In this document: piece after piece, positions 27,925 through 36,725 of the stretch | Layout: each line of letters opens with the position of its first letter | How positions within the stretch are numbered: the stretch's first letter is position 1 | Origin: Polynucleobacter yangtzensis | GTDB taxonomy: Bacteria > Pseudomonadota > Gammaproteobacteria > Burkholderiales > Burkholderiaceae | Assembly: GCF_001595965.1 (NCBI RefSeq) | Contig: NZ_LOJI01000001.1 | Location: 402,178 to 466,177, forward strand | Length of the DNA: 64,000 nt | Direction: 5' to 3' | Program-made: the position numbers and the translations under genes | Notes under the pieces: generated by a model | Databases searched by the model: none | The model's input: the letters and a program-made list of their open reading frames with translations, nothing else | What the model was told of the DNA's origin: nothing

Positions 27925-28644
27925 TTATTGATTGGGCAATTGAATGTGCTTTGCAGCAAAATGCAAAGCCTCAATTGAATAAGGGCTATCAGTGGCTTTT
28001 TGTAGCTCTTTTGGCAGTGACGGAATCAGACCTAAAAAGGGCGCGTCAATCCTAGCTCGCAGGGTCTGGAGATTTCCCTGTAGAAGAGGCATTTCCTCTT
28101 CAAGGGCATTGGCAATCCATCCAGCAATCTTTAAGTTGCGCGCTTTGATTGCTTCATACGTTAACAGGGCGTGATTAAGGCAGCCTAATTTCATGCCCAC
28201 CACAAAAATTATTGGCAAATCAATCTTCTTTGCAAACCCACCTAAATCTTCATCTTGATTTAAAGGTACTAACAGACCGCCAGCTCCCTCAACCACAATG
28301 CAATCCGCATGCTTTTGAATATTCTGAAAAGCTGCAGTCATCATGCTCATCTCAAGCTTTAGCCCTTGCTGCGCTGCTACTAGGTGAGGAGCGGCTGGTT
28401 GATCTAGTGCATAAGGGCATAAACTCAATTCATGATGACTGAGGTTGGATGCAATGCGTAGCGTTTCTAAATCTTCATTGAGAGTTCTGCCGCTTGTATC
28501 TTTGTAGGTGCCAGCAACAACCGGTTTAAAGCCAATGGCATTTATTTGTTGCTCGCGCAATTTAACAATGAGCGCACCGCTGACCAAGGTTTTCCCAACT
28601 TCGGTATCGGTGCCTGTGACAAAGAATCCAGCAGACTTACTCAT
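27925..28644 (-). CDS. bioD: Dethiobiotin synthetase
   Basis: This 239-residue P-loop enzyme closes the ureido ring of dethiobiotin from DAPA, CO2 and ATP. It shows the P-loop VTGTDTEVGKT (about 9-19), the VEGAGGLLVPL block and GWIAN. It overlaps bioF by 8 bp and ends the bioA-bioF-bioD operon. Confidence 0.96.
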   Translation of the reverse strand: MSKSAGFFVTGTDTEVGKTLVSGALIVKLREQQINAIGFKPVVAGTYKDTSGRTLNEDLETLRIASNLSHHELSLCPYALDQPAAPHLVAAQQGLKLEMSMMTAAFQNIQKHADCIVVEGAGGLLVPLNQDEDLGGFAKKIDLPIIFVVGMKLGCLNHALLTYEAIKARNLKIAGWIANALEEEMPLLQGNLQTLRARIDAPFLGLIPSLPKELQKATDSPYSIEALHFAAKHIQLPNQ

Positions 28645-29875
28645 GGGGCGCCTTTTGGGTTGCTATCTGCTCAATAGTTTTCAAGGTGGCGATTAGCTGA
28701 CGTAAATCCGCTTCACTATGATTTGCCGAGAAGGTAATTCTCAATCGCGCACTCCCAATGGGTACGGTCGGTGGACGAATGGCTGGAATCCAGTAACCAG
28801 CTTCATCTAATAACTTAGCAGCCAGTAAGGCATTGGCATTACTGCCCAAAATAACAGGCTGAATGGCCGTGCAAGAGGGCACCTTTTCCCACTGAGCAAA
28901 ATGCATTTCATCTTGCCAAATGCGAATGAGTTTATTGAGTTGGGTGCGGCGATTGCTACCTTCATTCCCCTCAATGATGTCTAGGCTCTTGGAGAGTGTG
29001 TGCGCTATTGCTGGTGGCGTAGCAGTACTGTAAATAAAGGGCCGCCCTTTTTGGATAAGCCATTCAATCAAGGTTGCCTGCGCAGAAACAAAAGCACCGC
29101 TGACACCAGCAGCCTTACCAAGCGTGCCGATATACACAATGCGATCTGAGCAGATATTTTCCTGCTCCAAAATGCCGTGACCGTGCTTACCTAAAACCCC
29201 AAAGCCATGAGCATCGTCCACCAATAGCAAGGCATCGTATTGCTCAGCGACTTCTAGTAATCTCTTAACAGGGGCAAGGTCACCATCCATACTAAAGACG
29301 CCATCGGTGACGATCATCTTGAGGCGGTTTTGATCAGCCTTCAGTAATTCACTTAATGTATTGATGTCTTGATGATCAAATAAGTGAACTCGTGCATTAG
29401 TTTGCGCACTTGCTAGGCGAACACCATCAATCAAAGACGCATGATTTAACTTGGCTGAATAAATGCTGGTGGATCCTTGTGGCGCAAGTCTTGCAAAGGC
29501 TGTAATTGCTGTCAGATTGGCAAGATAGCCAGTACTAAAAAAGAGTGCGCGTGCACCTGGGATATGTTGCTTCTGAAAATCTGCCAACTTGCTCTCAAGA
29601 ATCTCATGGGCAATGCTGTGGCCGCTGATGAGGTGAGAAGCGCCGCTACCAACGCCATACTGCGCGGCACCTTCAGCAAGGGCTTGAACTAGTGCGGGAT
29701 GATTTGCCAGACCCAGATAGTCATTGCTGCAGAAAGCCTTTAATTCACGCCCGCTAACTAGCGCTTTGGTGTCGCATGGAGATTCAGTTGCCCTGAGTTT
29801 TCGCTTGAGTAGCTGCAAATCCAAATCTGCAATTTGCTCTTGCGCTAAAAGAAGGGCATTAAATGCGTTCGTCAT
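28637..29875 (-). CDS. bioF: 8-amino-7-oxononanoate synthase
   Basis: This 412-residue PLP enzyme condenses pimeloyl-ACP/CoA with alanine. PLP contacts are seen in CSNDYLGLANHP, GSGASHLISGH, VDDAHGFGVLG and the Schiff-base Lys in YIGTLGKAAG. Its start overlaps the bioA stop by 4 bp (ATGA), showing translational coupling. Confidence 0.96.
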   Translation of the reverse strand: MTNAFNALLLAQEQIADLDLQLLKRKLRATESPCDTKALVSGRELKAFCSNDYLGLANHPALVQALAEGAAQYGVGSGASHLISGHSIAHEILESKLADFQKQHIPGARALFFSTGYLANLTAITAFARLAPQGSTSIYSAKLNHASLIDGVRLASAQTNARVHLFDHQDINTLSELLKADQNRLKMIVTDGVFSMDGDLAPVKRLLEVAEQYDALLLVDDAHGFGVLGKHGHGILEQENICSDRIVYIGTLGKAAGVSGAFVSAQATLIEWLIQKGRPFIYSTATPPAIAHTLSKSLDIIEGNEGSNRRTQLNKLIRIWQDEMHFAQWEKVPSCTAIQPVILGSNANALLAAKLLDEAGYWIPAIRPPTVPIGSARLRITFSANHSEADLRQLIATLKTIEQIATQKAPHE

Positions 29876-31218
29876 ACTAATGTCTTATCGAGGGCAAGCT
29901 GTACTGCTTTACCTAATTGCATCGTTTCTTCGGATGACAGAATATAGGGAGGCATTACATAAATCGTATTACCAATAGGCCTAATTAATACAGCTGCTTC
30001 TAGGCTATGGGCAAACATAGTACGTGCAAAAGTTTTGGGATTCTTAAGGCAATTGTTTTTAACGTCAAATGCCAAAATCATTCCCTGCTGGCGCCAATGC
30101 TCAATTCGGGGATCCAACTTTGCCCATGCAAATGCATTTGCTAGATCTTGCGAGCGCCCAATGTTTTTTTCTAATACGTTTTCGGATTCAAAAATTTCCA
30201 GACAAGCTAGAGCGGCAGCGCATGCTAACGGATTGCCGGTGTATGAGTGGGAGTGTAAAAACCCTTGCGATGTTTGATCACCATAAAACGCTTGGTAAAT
30301 CTGATTGGTAGTAAGGCATAGGGAAAGTGGCAAATAACCGCCGCTAATTCCCTTGGAGAGCGTTAAGAAGTCTGGCCAGATACCAGCATGTTCACAGGCG
30401 AAGAACTTACCGCTCCGTCCACAGCCAACGGCAATCTCATCTGCAATCAGATGCACTTCATAGCGATTGCATAGTTCTCTGACTAGGCGCAAATATTCGG
30501 GAGAGTGCATCGCCATTTGTCCGGCGCATTGCACTAAGGGTTCAACAATAAACGCAGCTATCTGTTGATGCTCTTTTGCAAATAACTCTTCAAGTTGTTT
30601 GGCTGCGTGTTTTGCCACATCATCTGCGGTCTCACCAACTTTTGCTTTGCGTGCATCGGGGGAGGTGACTGTGTAGACATCTTGCAGCAGTGACCCATAA
30701 GCTTCTCTAAAAATGGCTACGTCAGTTACCGCTAATGCACCTAACGTTTCTCCGTGATAACCATTCTCTACACAAACAAACTTTTTCTTTTGTGGTTTGC
30801 CATTGAGTTGCCAATAGTGATGACTCATCTTCAGTGCAATCTCAACAGCAGACGCGCCATCGGATGCATAGAAGACGTGACCTAAGTGATGCTTGGTTAG
30901 TGCTGAAATTTTTTCAGATAATTCGACTACTGGAGGATGGGTAAATCCTGCGAGCATCACGTGCTCAATTTTTTCTAGCTGCTCAGTTATTGCATGATTG
31001 ATGCGTGTATTGGAGTGGCCAAATAAATTGGTCCACCAAGAACTAATAGCATCGAGCAGGGCATTTCCATTTTCGTCATAGAGCCAAGCACCTTTGCCTT
31101 TGGTAATCGCAACTAGCGGAAAAGACTCATGCTGTTTCATCTGAGTGCAGGGGTGCCAAACGGCGGCTAGGCTGCGATCAACGAGTGCGGCTTGATTTAA
31201 ATCAGAAATAACCTTCAT
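29872..31218 (-). CDS. bioA: Adenosylmethionine-8-amino-7-oxononanoate aminotransferase
   Basis: The 448-residue class III aminotransferase converts KAPA to DAPA using S-adenosylmethionine as amino donor. Key blocks are WHPCTQM, DAISSWWTNLFGHS, the PLP Asp in LIADEIAVGCGRSG and the PLP Lys in LTLSKGISGG. It heads the bioA-F-D operon and diverges from bioB. bioC and bioH, needed earlier in the pathway, are not in the window. No BirA-type operator was recognised in the 89-bp gap. Confidence 0.96.
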   Translation of the reverse strand: MKVISDLNQAALVDRSLAAVWHPCTQMKQHESFPLVAITKGKGAWLYDENGNALLDAISSWWTNLFGHSNTRINHAITEQLEKIEHVMLAGFTHPPVVELSEKISALTKHHLGHVFYASDGASAVEIALKMSHHYWQLNGKPQKKKFVCVENGYHGETLGALAVTDVAIFREAYGSLLQDVYTVTSPDARKAKVGETADDVAKHAAKQLEELFAKEHQQIAAFIVEPLVQCAGQMAMHSPEYLRLVRELCNRYEVHLIADEIAVGCGRSGKFFACEHAGIWPDFLTLSKGISGGYLPLSLCLTTNQIYQAFYGDQTSQGFLHSHSYTGNPLACAAALACLEIFESENVLEKNIGRSQDLANAFAWAKLDPRIEHWRQQGMILAFDVKNNCLKNPKTFARTMFAHSLEAAVLIRPIGNTIYVMPPYILSSEETMQLGKAVQLALDKTLV

Positions 31219-31307
31219 GTTTGATATTTGACCACTAGTTTTCCCAATTTCAGACCTGTATCTGTTATGTTTATGCCTTGAATCTACCTAATTTCTGGAA
31301 TTTGCCC

Positions 31308-32357
31308 ATGCAGGACACTCAAACCGTTGAAAAACCTTTAACTCAGTTCAAATCGAAGGCTGAATTGCATCAAAGTACTAATTCGGAGATTGAGGCGCCT
31401 GGAGAGTGGTCAGTGGCTCAAATTGAGGCCTTATTTGCACTCCCATTCAATGAATTGATGTTGAAGGCTCAAGAGACTCATAAGGCTTATTTCCCTGAGG
31501 GTGATGTGGAATTGGCTACCCTGTTGTCAATCAAGACGGGTGGTTGTCCTGAGGACTGCGGCTATTGCCCGCAAGCTGCCCGTTATGACACAGACGTTAA
31601 GGCCGAGAAGTTAATGGGCTTGGAAGAGGTTTTAGAGGCTGCTAAAGCAGCTAAAGCAGCCGGTTCTAACCGTTTCTGTATGGGTGCTGCATGGCGTGAG
31701 CCCAAAGATCGCGATATTGAAAAAGTGACCGCCATGATTAAGGGCGTTAAGGCCTTAGGCCTTGAAACCTGCGCTACCTTGGGCATGTTGGAAGCTGATC
31801 AAGCTCAGGCCCTCCAAGAGGCTGGCCTGGACTTCTATAACCATAATTTAGATACCAGCGAAGATTTTTACCGCTCAGTGATCTCCACTCGTGGTTATCA
31901 GGATCGCTTGGATACGATTTCCAATGTCCGCGCTGCCGGTATGTCAGTTTGCTGCGGTGGAATCGTAGGCATGGGTGAATCCAGGGAACAGCGCGCTGCC
32001 TTTCTGGCGCGCTTAGCCAATCTGAGCCCATATCCAGAATCAGTGCCTATTAATCATTTGGTGCCAGTTGCTGGTACTCCTTTGGCAGATCAAAAGCCAT
32101 TAGACCCACTCGAGTTTGTTCGAACTATTGCGGTTGCTAGGATCACCATGCCTAAAGCCCGCGTGCGTCTGTCTGCTGGTCGTCAGGAGCTCGGCAGAGC
32201 AGTCCAGGCGATGTGTTTCTTGGCTGGTGCTAACTCGATTTTCTACGGTGAGCAACTACTCACTACCGGTAATCCTGAGGCAGAACAAGACCGTGCACTC
32301 TTAGCTGAGTTGGGTCTGAAGACCAAGCAAAGCAGCAAAGCAGAGGTTTTAATTTAA
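31308..32357 (+). CDS. bioB: Biotin synthase
   Basis: This 349-residue radical SAM enzyme inserts sulfur into dethiobiotin. The 4Fe-4S motif is CPEDCGYC (Cys-x3-Cys-x2-Cys). YNHNLDTS and SAGRQELGR are also typical. The ATG at 31308 is preferred; an upstream in-frame TTG at 31278 would add ten residues with no better ribosome site. It is followed 12 bp later by coq7. Confidence 0.96.
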   Translation: MQDTQTVEKPLTQFKSKAELHQSTNSEIEAPGEWSVAQIEALFALPFNELMLKAQETHKAYFPEGDVELATLLSIKTGGCPEDCGYCPQAARYDTDVKAEKLMGLEEVLEAAKAAKAAGSNRFCMGAAWREPKDRDIEKVTAMIKGVKALGLETCATLGMLEADQAQALQEAGLDFYNHNLDTSEDFYRSVISTRGYQDRLDTISNVRAAGMSVCCGGIVGMGESREQRAAFLARLANLSPYPESVPINHLVPVAGTPLADQKPLDPLEFVRTIAVARITMPKARVRLSAGRQELGRAVQAMCFLAGANSIFYGEQLLTTGNPEAEQDRALLAELGLKTKQSSKAEVLI

Positions 32358-32369
32358 CCTTTGTCGCGA

Positions 32370-32999
32370 ATGTCTCCGATAGATCGCTTTATTCTGGAAT
32401 TTGATACTGCCCTTAGGTCGGTAGTTGGGGGCGCCAATGCTCAAAGACCCACCCCAGGGTCGGATTTTGCCAATCATTCTGGTTTGGATGCTGCCGAACG
32501 AAAACATGCTGCTGGACTCATGCGTGTCAATCACGTTGGTGAAGTTTGTGCGCAAGCGTTGTATCAATCACAAAAATTAGTCGCACGAAATTCAGATATT
32601 CAAGAGATGCTGGACCACTCTGGTCGCGAAGAAATGGATCACCTAGCGTGGTGTGAAACTCGCCTACAAGAGCTTGGGTCACATACCAGCTATCTCAATC
32701 CACTTTGGTATGCGGGATCCTTTGCGATCGGCTTGGCAGCAGGCTTAGCGGGCGATAAGTGGAGTTTAGGATTTGTTGCTGAAACAGAAAAACAAGTTGA
32801 GAATCACTTAGAAAGTCATCTCGAAAAATTGCCTAAAGAGGATCAACGCTCACGTGCAATTGTTGATCAAATGCGCATGGATGAAATTGCTCATGGACAA
32901 GCCGCAAAAAATGCAGGCGGTGCAAATTTGCCAGAACCTGTTCAGAAAATAATGCACGCAATGTCTAAGGTAATGACCACTACTGCTTACAAAATTTAA
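32370..32999 (+). CDS. coq7: Demethoxyubiquinone hydroxylase, Coq7 type
   Basis: The 209-residue di-iron protein hydroxylates C6 of the ubiquinone ring, replacing UbiF in many proteobacteria. The ferritin-like iron ligands appear as [20 protein letters not shown] and MDEIAHG (ExxH repeats). ATG at 32370 is preferred over the TTG three codons upstream. It is 12 bp after bioB. Confidence 0.93.
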   Translation: MSPIDRFILEFDTALRSVVGGANAQRPTPGSDFANHSGLDAAERKHAAGLMRVNHVGEVCAQALYQSQKLVARNSDIQEMLDHSGREEMDHLAWCETRLQELGSHTSYLNPLWYAGSFAIGLAAGLAGDKWSLGFVAETEKQVENHLESHLEKLPKEDQRSRAIVDQMRMDEIAHGQAAKNAGGANLPEPVQKIMHAMSKVMTTTAYKI

Positions 33000-33056
33000 A
33001 ACTGAAATACGATTAATTCTTAAAAATTAATTTCTGATTAATTTTGATGTATTTTT

Positions 33057-33087
33057 TTGATATTACTGTTTATAAATACAGTATATT
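33057..33087 (+). promoter_or_regulatory. Perfect LexA (SOS) box in a promoter-like setting
   Basis: At 33064-33083 lies TACTGT-N8-ACAGTA (core CTGT-N8-ACAG, A+T-only spacer), a full match to the LexA consensus used by E. coli and betaproteobacteria. TTGATA (33057-33062) sits just upstream and TATATT (33082-33087) just downstream, an arrangement like the E. coli recA promoter, although the 19-bp spacing is long. The direction fits transcription towards mraZ, 212 bp further on. Confidence 0.8.
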
Positions 33088-33242
33088 TTGCGATTATCTA
33101 GCCCAATAGCTAAGATCTATTCTTAAGTATATTTTCCAAGCCATTGTTTCAAGTAGCTATTTTACTAACACCATTTTCTGAACACATGACGCTAAGTGTT
33201 TGTAAACACTAGAGAAATTCCTAAAAAAACTCCTAAAAACAC
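33088..33242 (+). other. Non-coding stretch between the SOS promoter and the mraZ promoter
   Basis: No credible ORF is seen; the only ATG (33185) opens eight codons without a ribosome site. The stretch is A+T-rich and contains the palindrome described separately. If the SOS promoter is active this would be the 5' leader of a longer mraZ transcript. Confidence 0.5.
33195..33210. repeat. 16-bp palindrome upstream of mraZ
   Basis: AGTGTTT-GT-AAACACT has two perfect 7-bp arms. It lies about 33 bp before the -35 of the mraZ promoter. It could be an operator for an unknown regulator of the dcw cluster or a small hairpin in a longer leader. Confidence 0.5.
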
Positions 33243-33299
33243 TTGACCCTCTTAGTGCGATCCTCTAAAGTGGGAGGAAGTGTGAAAAAGTGGGGTAAA
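33243..33299 (+). promoter_or_regulatory. mraZ promoter (Pmra) with three MraZ boxes
   Basis: -35 TTGACC (33243-33248) and -10 TAAAGT (33266-33271) have ideal 17-bp spacing. Three repeats with a strict 10-bp period begin at the end of the -10: GTGGGAGGAA (33270), GTGTGAAAAA (33280) and GTGGGGTAAA (33290). These match the GTGGG-type boxes bound by the MraZ octamer in other bacteria. The third box also supplies the ribosome site of mraZ. MraZ binding here would block both promoter escape and initiation. Confidence 0.85.
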
Positions 33300-33730
33300 T
33301 GGTGTTTCAAGGTGCGTCAGCTCTCAATTTAGATGCAAAAGGCCGCATGTCTGTGCCGGCAAAGCATCGTGACGCCTTGTTGGTGCAGGGCGAGGGCCGA
33401 ATCACGCTCACAAAACACCCCGACGGCTGCCTACTTCTCTTCCCAAGACCTGAGTGGGAAACCTTCAGAGCGAGAGTTGCACAACTTCCAATGGATGCTC
33501 ATTGGTGGCGTCGAATCTTCTTGGGTAACGCAGCGGAAATGGATTTGGATAGTGCTGGTCGCGTATTGGTCAGTCCTGAATTGCGCGCAGCAGCTGGAAT
33601 AGAAAAAGAAGTGATTTTGCTTGGTATGGGAAGTCACTTGGAATTGTGGGATGCAGCAACATACGCTGCAAAAGAACAGGCGGCGATTGCGCAAGGCATG
33701 CCTGAAGCACTCAAGCAATTTAATTTTTGA
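33299..33730 (+). CDS. mraZ: Transcriptional regulator MraZ
   Basis: The 143-residue protein carries two SpoVT/AbrB-type DNA-binding repeats (about 5-50 with [15 protein letters not shown], and 80-125 with [14 protein letters not shown]). MraZ represses the dcw promoter by binding direct repeats just upstream of its own gene, and the matching boxes are present here. It is the first gene of the cluster, 12 bp before rsmH. Confidence 0.97.
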   Translation: MVFQGASALNLDAKGRMSVPAKHRDALLVQGEGRITLTKHPDGCLLLFPRPEWETFRARVAQLPMDAHWWRRIFLGNAAEMDLDSAGRVLVSPELRAAAGIEKEVILLGMGSHLELWDAATYAAKEQAAIAQGMPEALKQFNF

Positions 33731-33742
33731 TGACAGGGTGCT

Positions 33743-34693
33743 ATGAACATATCTCATCGCCCAGTGTTACTGGCCGAGGCGGTGACGGCGCTAGTTGGCG
33801 GCCCACTGATTCAAAATCAAAATTCAGCAAAACAAATTCTGGTAATCGATGGAACCTTTGGGCGTGGCGGTCATACTCAAGCGCTGCTCAAAGAATTGAA
33901 TCCATCAGCACGCATGATTTCTTTCGACAAGGATTTGGATGCGATCGCAGTAGCGCAGCAAATCAACGATCCGCGTTTGAAAATTGTGCACGACAGTTTT
34001 GCGCAAATGGATCAGTACGCGGAAGCAGAATCGGTCGATGGAATTTTGTTGGACTTGGGTATCAGCTCGCCCCAAGTGGACGAAGCACATCGGGGATTCT
34101 CTTTTCGACGCGAAGGTCCCCTCGATATGCGCATGAATACCGATCATGGTTTAACTGCAGCAGAGTGGTTGGAGCAAGCACCACCGGAGGAAATCACGCA
34201 CGTGATTAAGACTTACGGAGAAGAACGCTTTGCATATCAGATCGCTAAAGCCATTGTGGCCAAGCGTGAAGAAGGCTTGTCTCCAAAAACTACAACAGAA
34301 TTAGCCAGTCTTGTAGCTAGTGTTGTACGCACACGTGAAGCGGGTCAAGATCCTGCAACGAGAACATTTCAAGCCCTGCGAATTTTTATCAATCGCGAGC
34401 TAGAAGATTTAGAGCTCGGTTTAAAAGCGGCATTGAAATTATTAAAGCCTGGCGCAAGACTAGCGGTAATCAGTTTTCACTCTCTTGAAGATCGCATCGT
34501 GAAGCAGTTCATGCAAGCACATGCCAAAGTAGAGGTGCCTCGTGGCTTGCCAGTGCGCGAAAAAGATTTGCCGCAAAGCGCGCTTGAAATTATTGGTCGT
34601 GTTAAGCCTAGTGATGCAGAGGTATCTGAAAATCCTCGCGCACGATCAGCAATAATGCGTGTCGCTGAAAAGCGCATGGGGGCAGTTGCATGA
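33743..34693 (+). CDS. rsmH: 16S rRNA (cytosine1402-N4)-methyltransferase
   Basis: The 316-residue SAM-dependent enzyme methylates C1402 in the decoding centre of 16S rRNA. It shows [34 protein letters not shown] and [13 protein letters not shown]. Its ATGA stop/start overlap with ftsL indicates coupling. Confidence 0.97.
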   Translation: MNISHRPVLLAEAVTALVGGPLIQNQNSAKQILVIDGTFGRGGHTQALLKELNPSARMISFDKDLDAIAVAQQINDPRLKIVHDSFAQMDQYAEAESVDGILLDLGISSPQVDEAHRGFSFRREGPLDMRMNTDHGLTAAEWLEQAPPEEITHVIKTYGEERFAYQIAKAIVAKREEGLSPKTTTELASLVASVVRTREAGQDPATRTFQALRIFINRELEDLELGLKAALKLLKPGARLAVISFHSLEDRIVKQFMQAHAKVEVPRGLPVREKDLPQSALEIIGRVKPSDAEVSENPRARSAIMRVAEKRMGAVA

Positions 34694-34956
34694 ATCGCGC
34701 GACATTGACCTTGCTCGCATTGCTATTAATTTGTGCTCTATCTCTAGTGGCGGCGCAGCAGCGTGCGCGTAAGTTATTTATTTTGCAGGAACGGGCGCAG
34801 ATTGAAGAGCGTAAATTAAATCAAGAATGGTTACGTCTTGAGTATGAGCAACGCAATCTTTCGAAGTCCGCACGTATTCGTGATGTTGCGCGCAATCAAT
34901 TACGCATGTCCCCAATTTCTCCTGAACGTACTTTGTATCTGAGGGAGGCTAAATGA
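34690..34956 (+). CDS. ftsL: Cell division protein FtsL
   Basis: This 88-residue bitopic protein has a short cytoplasmic tail, one membrane helix (about 4-21) and a periplasmic leucine-zipper-like coil (about 25-70). FtsL joins FtsB and FtsQ to activate FtsW/FtsI at the septum. It was recognised mainly by size, topology and position; it overlaps ftsI by 4 bp. Confidence 0.92.
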   Translation: MNRATLTLLALLLICALSLVAAQQRARKLFILQERAQIEERKLNQEWLRLEYEQRNLSKSARIRDVARNQLRMSPISPERTLYLREAK

Positions 34957-36725
34957 GGCCGGTTGGTTTTTCTACTACGCCTAATTTAGTGTTGCGTCTG
35001 CCAATGTGGCGGTCGCGTTTAATGCTATTCCTCCTATTCTTTGTTTTCATGATGCTTTTGCTACGTGCATTTTGGATTCAGGGTCCAGGCAATGCATTCT
35101 ATGAAGCAAAAGGCGTGCGCGGCACTCAGCGTGAATTAGAGTTGCCCGCGAGTCGCGGAAAAATTTTGGATCGCAATGGTCAGGTTATTGCGACTAGTCT
35201 GGAAGCGAAATCAGTTATCGCCTATAACGACACGGTGCCTGATGATTTAGCTGCAGATAAGGTGCAGAAGCTGGCAAGTCTCTTGCAGATGAGCGAATCA
35301 GATTTACGCAAGAAGCTAAAAGAAGAGCGCAAGCAAATCTTCTTAAAACGCCAAGTTGATCCAGCGGTTGCACAGCAAATTAAGCAATTAGAAATTCCAG
35401 GCATTGGTTTAAATAATGAATATCGTCGCTTCTATCCAGAGGGCGAGGCGATGGCGCACGTGGTTGGCTTTACAAACGTAAACGATAAAGGCCAAGAGGG
35501 TATGGAGCTTTCGAGAGAGAAAGATCTTGCCGGACACCCAGGGCAGAGACGTGTAGTGGTTGATCGTCTTGGGCGCGTTGTCGATGAAATGGCTATTTTG
35601 CAGTTGCCACAAAATGGCAAGGACTTGAATCTTTCGATTGATAGCAAGATTCAGTTCCTGGCCTATAACGCTGTGAAAGATGCAGTTGAAAAGCATCACG
35701 CTAAGGCGGGCGGCGCGGTAGTGCTTGATACACAAACGGGCGAGATTTTGGCTTTGGCAAACTATCCAAGTTACAACCCGAATGATCGCAGGGTGTTAAC
35801 TGGCGAGCAATTACGTAATCGCGTCTTAACGGACACCTTTGAGCCTGGCTCAACCATGAAGCCGTTAACGATTGCAATTGCATTAGAAAAAGGCGCGGTC
35901 AAGCCTGATACCAATATGGTGATTGGCGCTAAATATTTAATTGGCCCTAAACCAATTACCGATACACATCCTTATGGAAATTTAACGGTCTCGCAAATTA
36001 TTCAAAAATCCAGCAATATTGGAACGGCAAAGATTGCAATGAACAGTCTTTCCGCTGAAGAGATGTGGGATTTCTATACGGCAGTTGGATTTGGCCAGGC
36101 ACCAAAAATTGGTTTCCCTGGTGCTGTAGCTGGAACAGTTCACCCATTTAAAAAGTGGATGCCTACCGATCAAGCGCGTATTGCATTTGGTTACGGTATT
36201 TCTGCTTCGCTATTTCAAGTAGCTCGTGCTTACACAGTTTTTGCCCGTGATGGTGAATTGGTTCCCCTGACAATTGAGCGTAGCCCAGAATTTAAACCAG
36301 GCACAAAAGTTCTTTCTCCAAAAACTGCAATAGAAATGCGCGCCATGATGGAGTCAGTTACTGAGCCTGGAGGCACTGCTATTAAGGCCCAGGCTGAAGG
36401 TTTCCGTGTGGGTGGCAAGACTGGAACAGCACATAAGTTAGTTGGAAAAGGCTATGGCAATAAATACCGCGCCTACTTTGCTGGCTTAGCTCCCATTAGT
36501 GCGCCACGTATTGTGGTTGCAGTCATGATTGACGAGCCTACCGGCGGAAGTCACTACGGTGGTGATGTCGCAGCACCAGTTTTCTCGACTATTGTGAGCG
36601 AAACACTGCATACCTTAAATGTATTGCCAGATAACAAAGTGAAGCAGATGGTTTTGCAAGATAAGAGTCCGCACGAGATTCAGTCTGCAAATGCACAAGC
36701 GCAACATGTGGTTTTGAAGCGATGA
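34953..36725 (+). CDS. ftsI: Septal peptidoglycan transpeptidase FtsI (PBP3)
   Basis: The 590-residue class B penicillin-binding protein has an N-terminal anchor (about 22-42), a dimerisation domain and a transpeptidase domain with the nucleophile in GSTMKPLT (SxxK), the SSN triad and KTGTAHK. It crosslinks septal peptidoglycan with FtsW. The start overlaps ftsL (ATGA). Confidence 0.97.
   Translation: MRPVGFSTTPNLVLRLPMWRSRLMLFLLFFVFMMLLLRAFWIQGPGNAFYEAKGVRGTQRELELPASRGKILDRNGQVIATSLEAKSVIAYNDTVPDDLAADKVQKLASLLQMSESDLRKKLKEERKQIFLKRQVDPAVAQQIKQLEIPGIGLNNEYRRFYPEGEAMAHVVGFTNVNDKGQEGMELSREKDLAGHPGQRRVVVDRLGRVVDEMAILQLPQNGKDLNLSIDSKIQFLAYNAVKDAVEKHHAKAGGAVVLDTQTGEILALANYPSYNPNDRRVLTGEQLRNRVLTDTFEPGSTMKPLTIAIALEKGAVKPDTNMVIGAKYLIGPKPITDTHPYGNLTVSQIIQKSSNIGTAKIAMNSLSAEEMWDFYTAVGFGQAPKIGFPGAVAGTVHPFKKWMPTDQARIAFGYGISASLFQVARAYTVFARDGELVPLTIERSPEFKPGTKVLSPKTAIEMRAMMESVTEPGGTAIKAQAEGFRVGGKTGTAHKLVGKGYGNKYRAYFAGLAPISAPRIVVAVMIDEPTGGSHYGGDVAAPVFSTIVSETLHTLNVLPDNKVKQMVLQDKSPHEIQSANAQAQHVVLKR

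Noticed and set aside
31219..31307. BirA operator between bioA and bioB
   Set aside because: No TTGTAAAC-like dyad is present in this gap.
33185..33211. Eight-codon ORF as a possible SOS peptide before mraZ
   Set aside because: No ribosome site, very short and ends inside the palindrome; not credible as a gene.
33727..34209. 160-codon open frame over rsmH
   Set aside because: Composition is unlike a protein and it is fully covered by rsmH, which has clear family motifs in the other frame.
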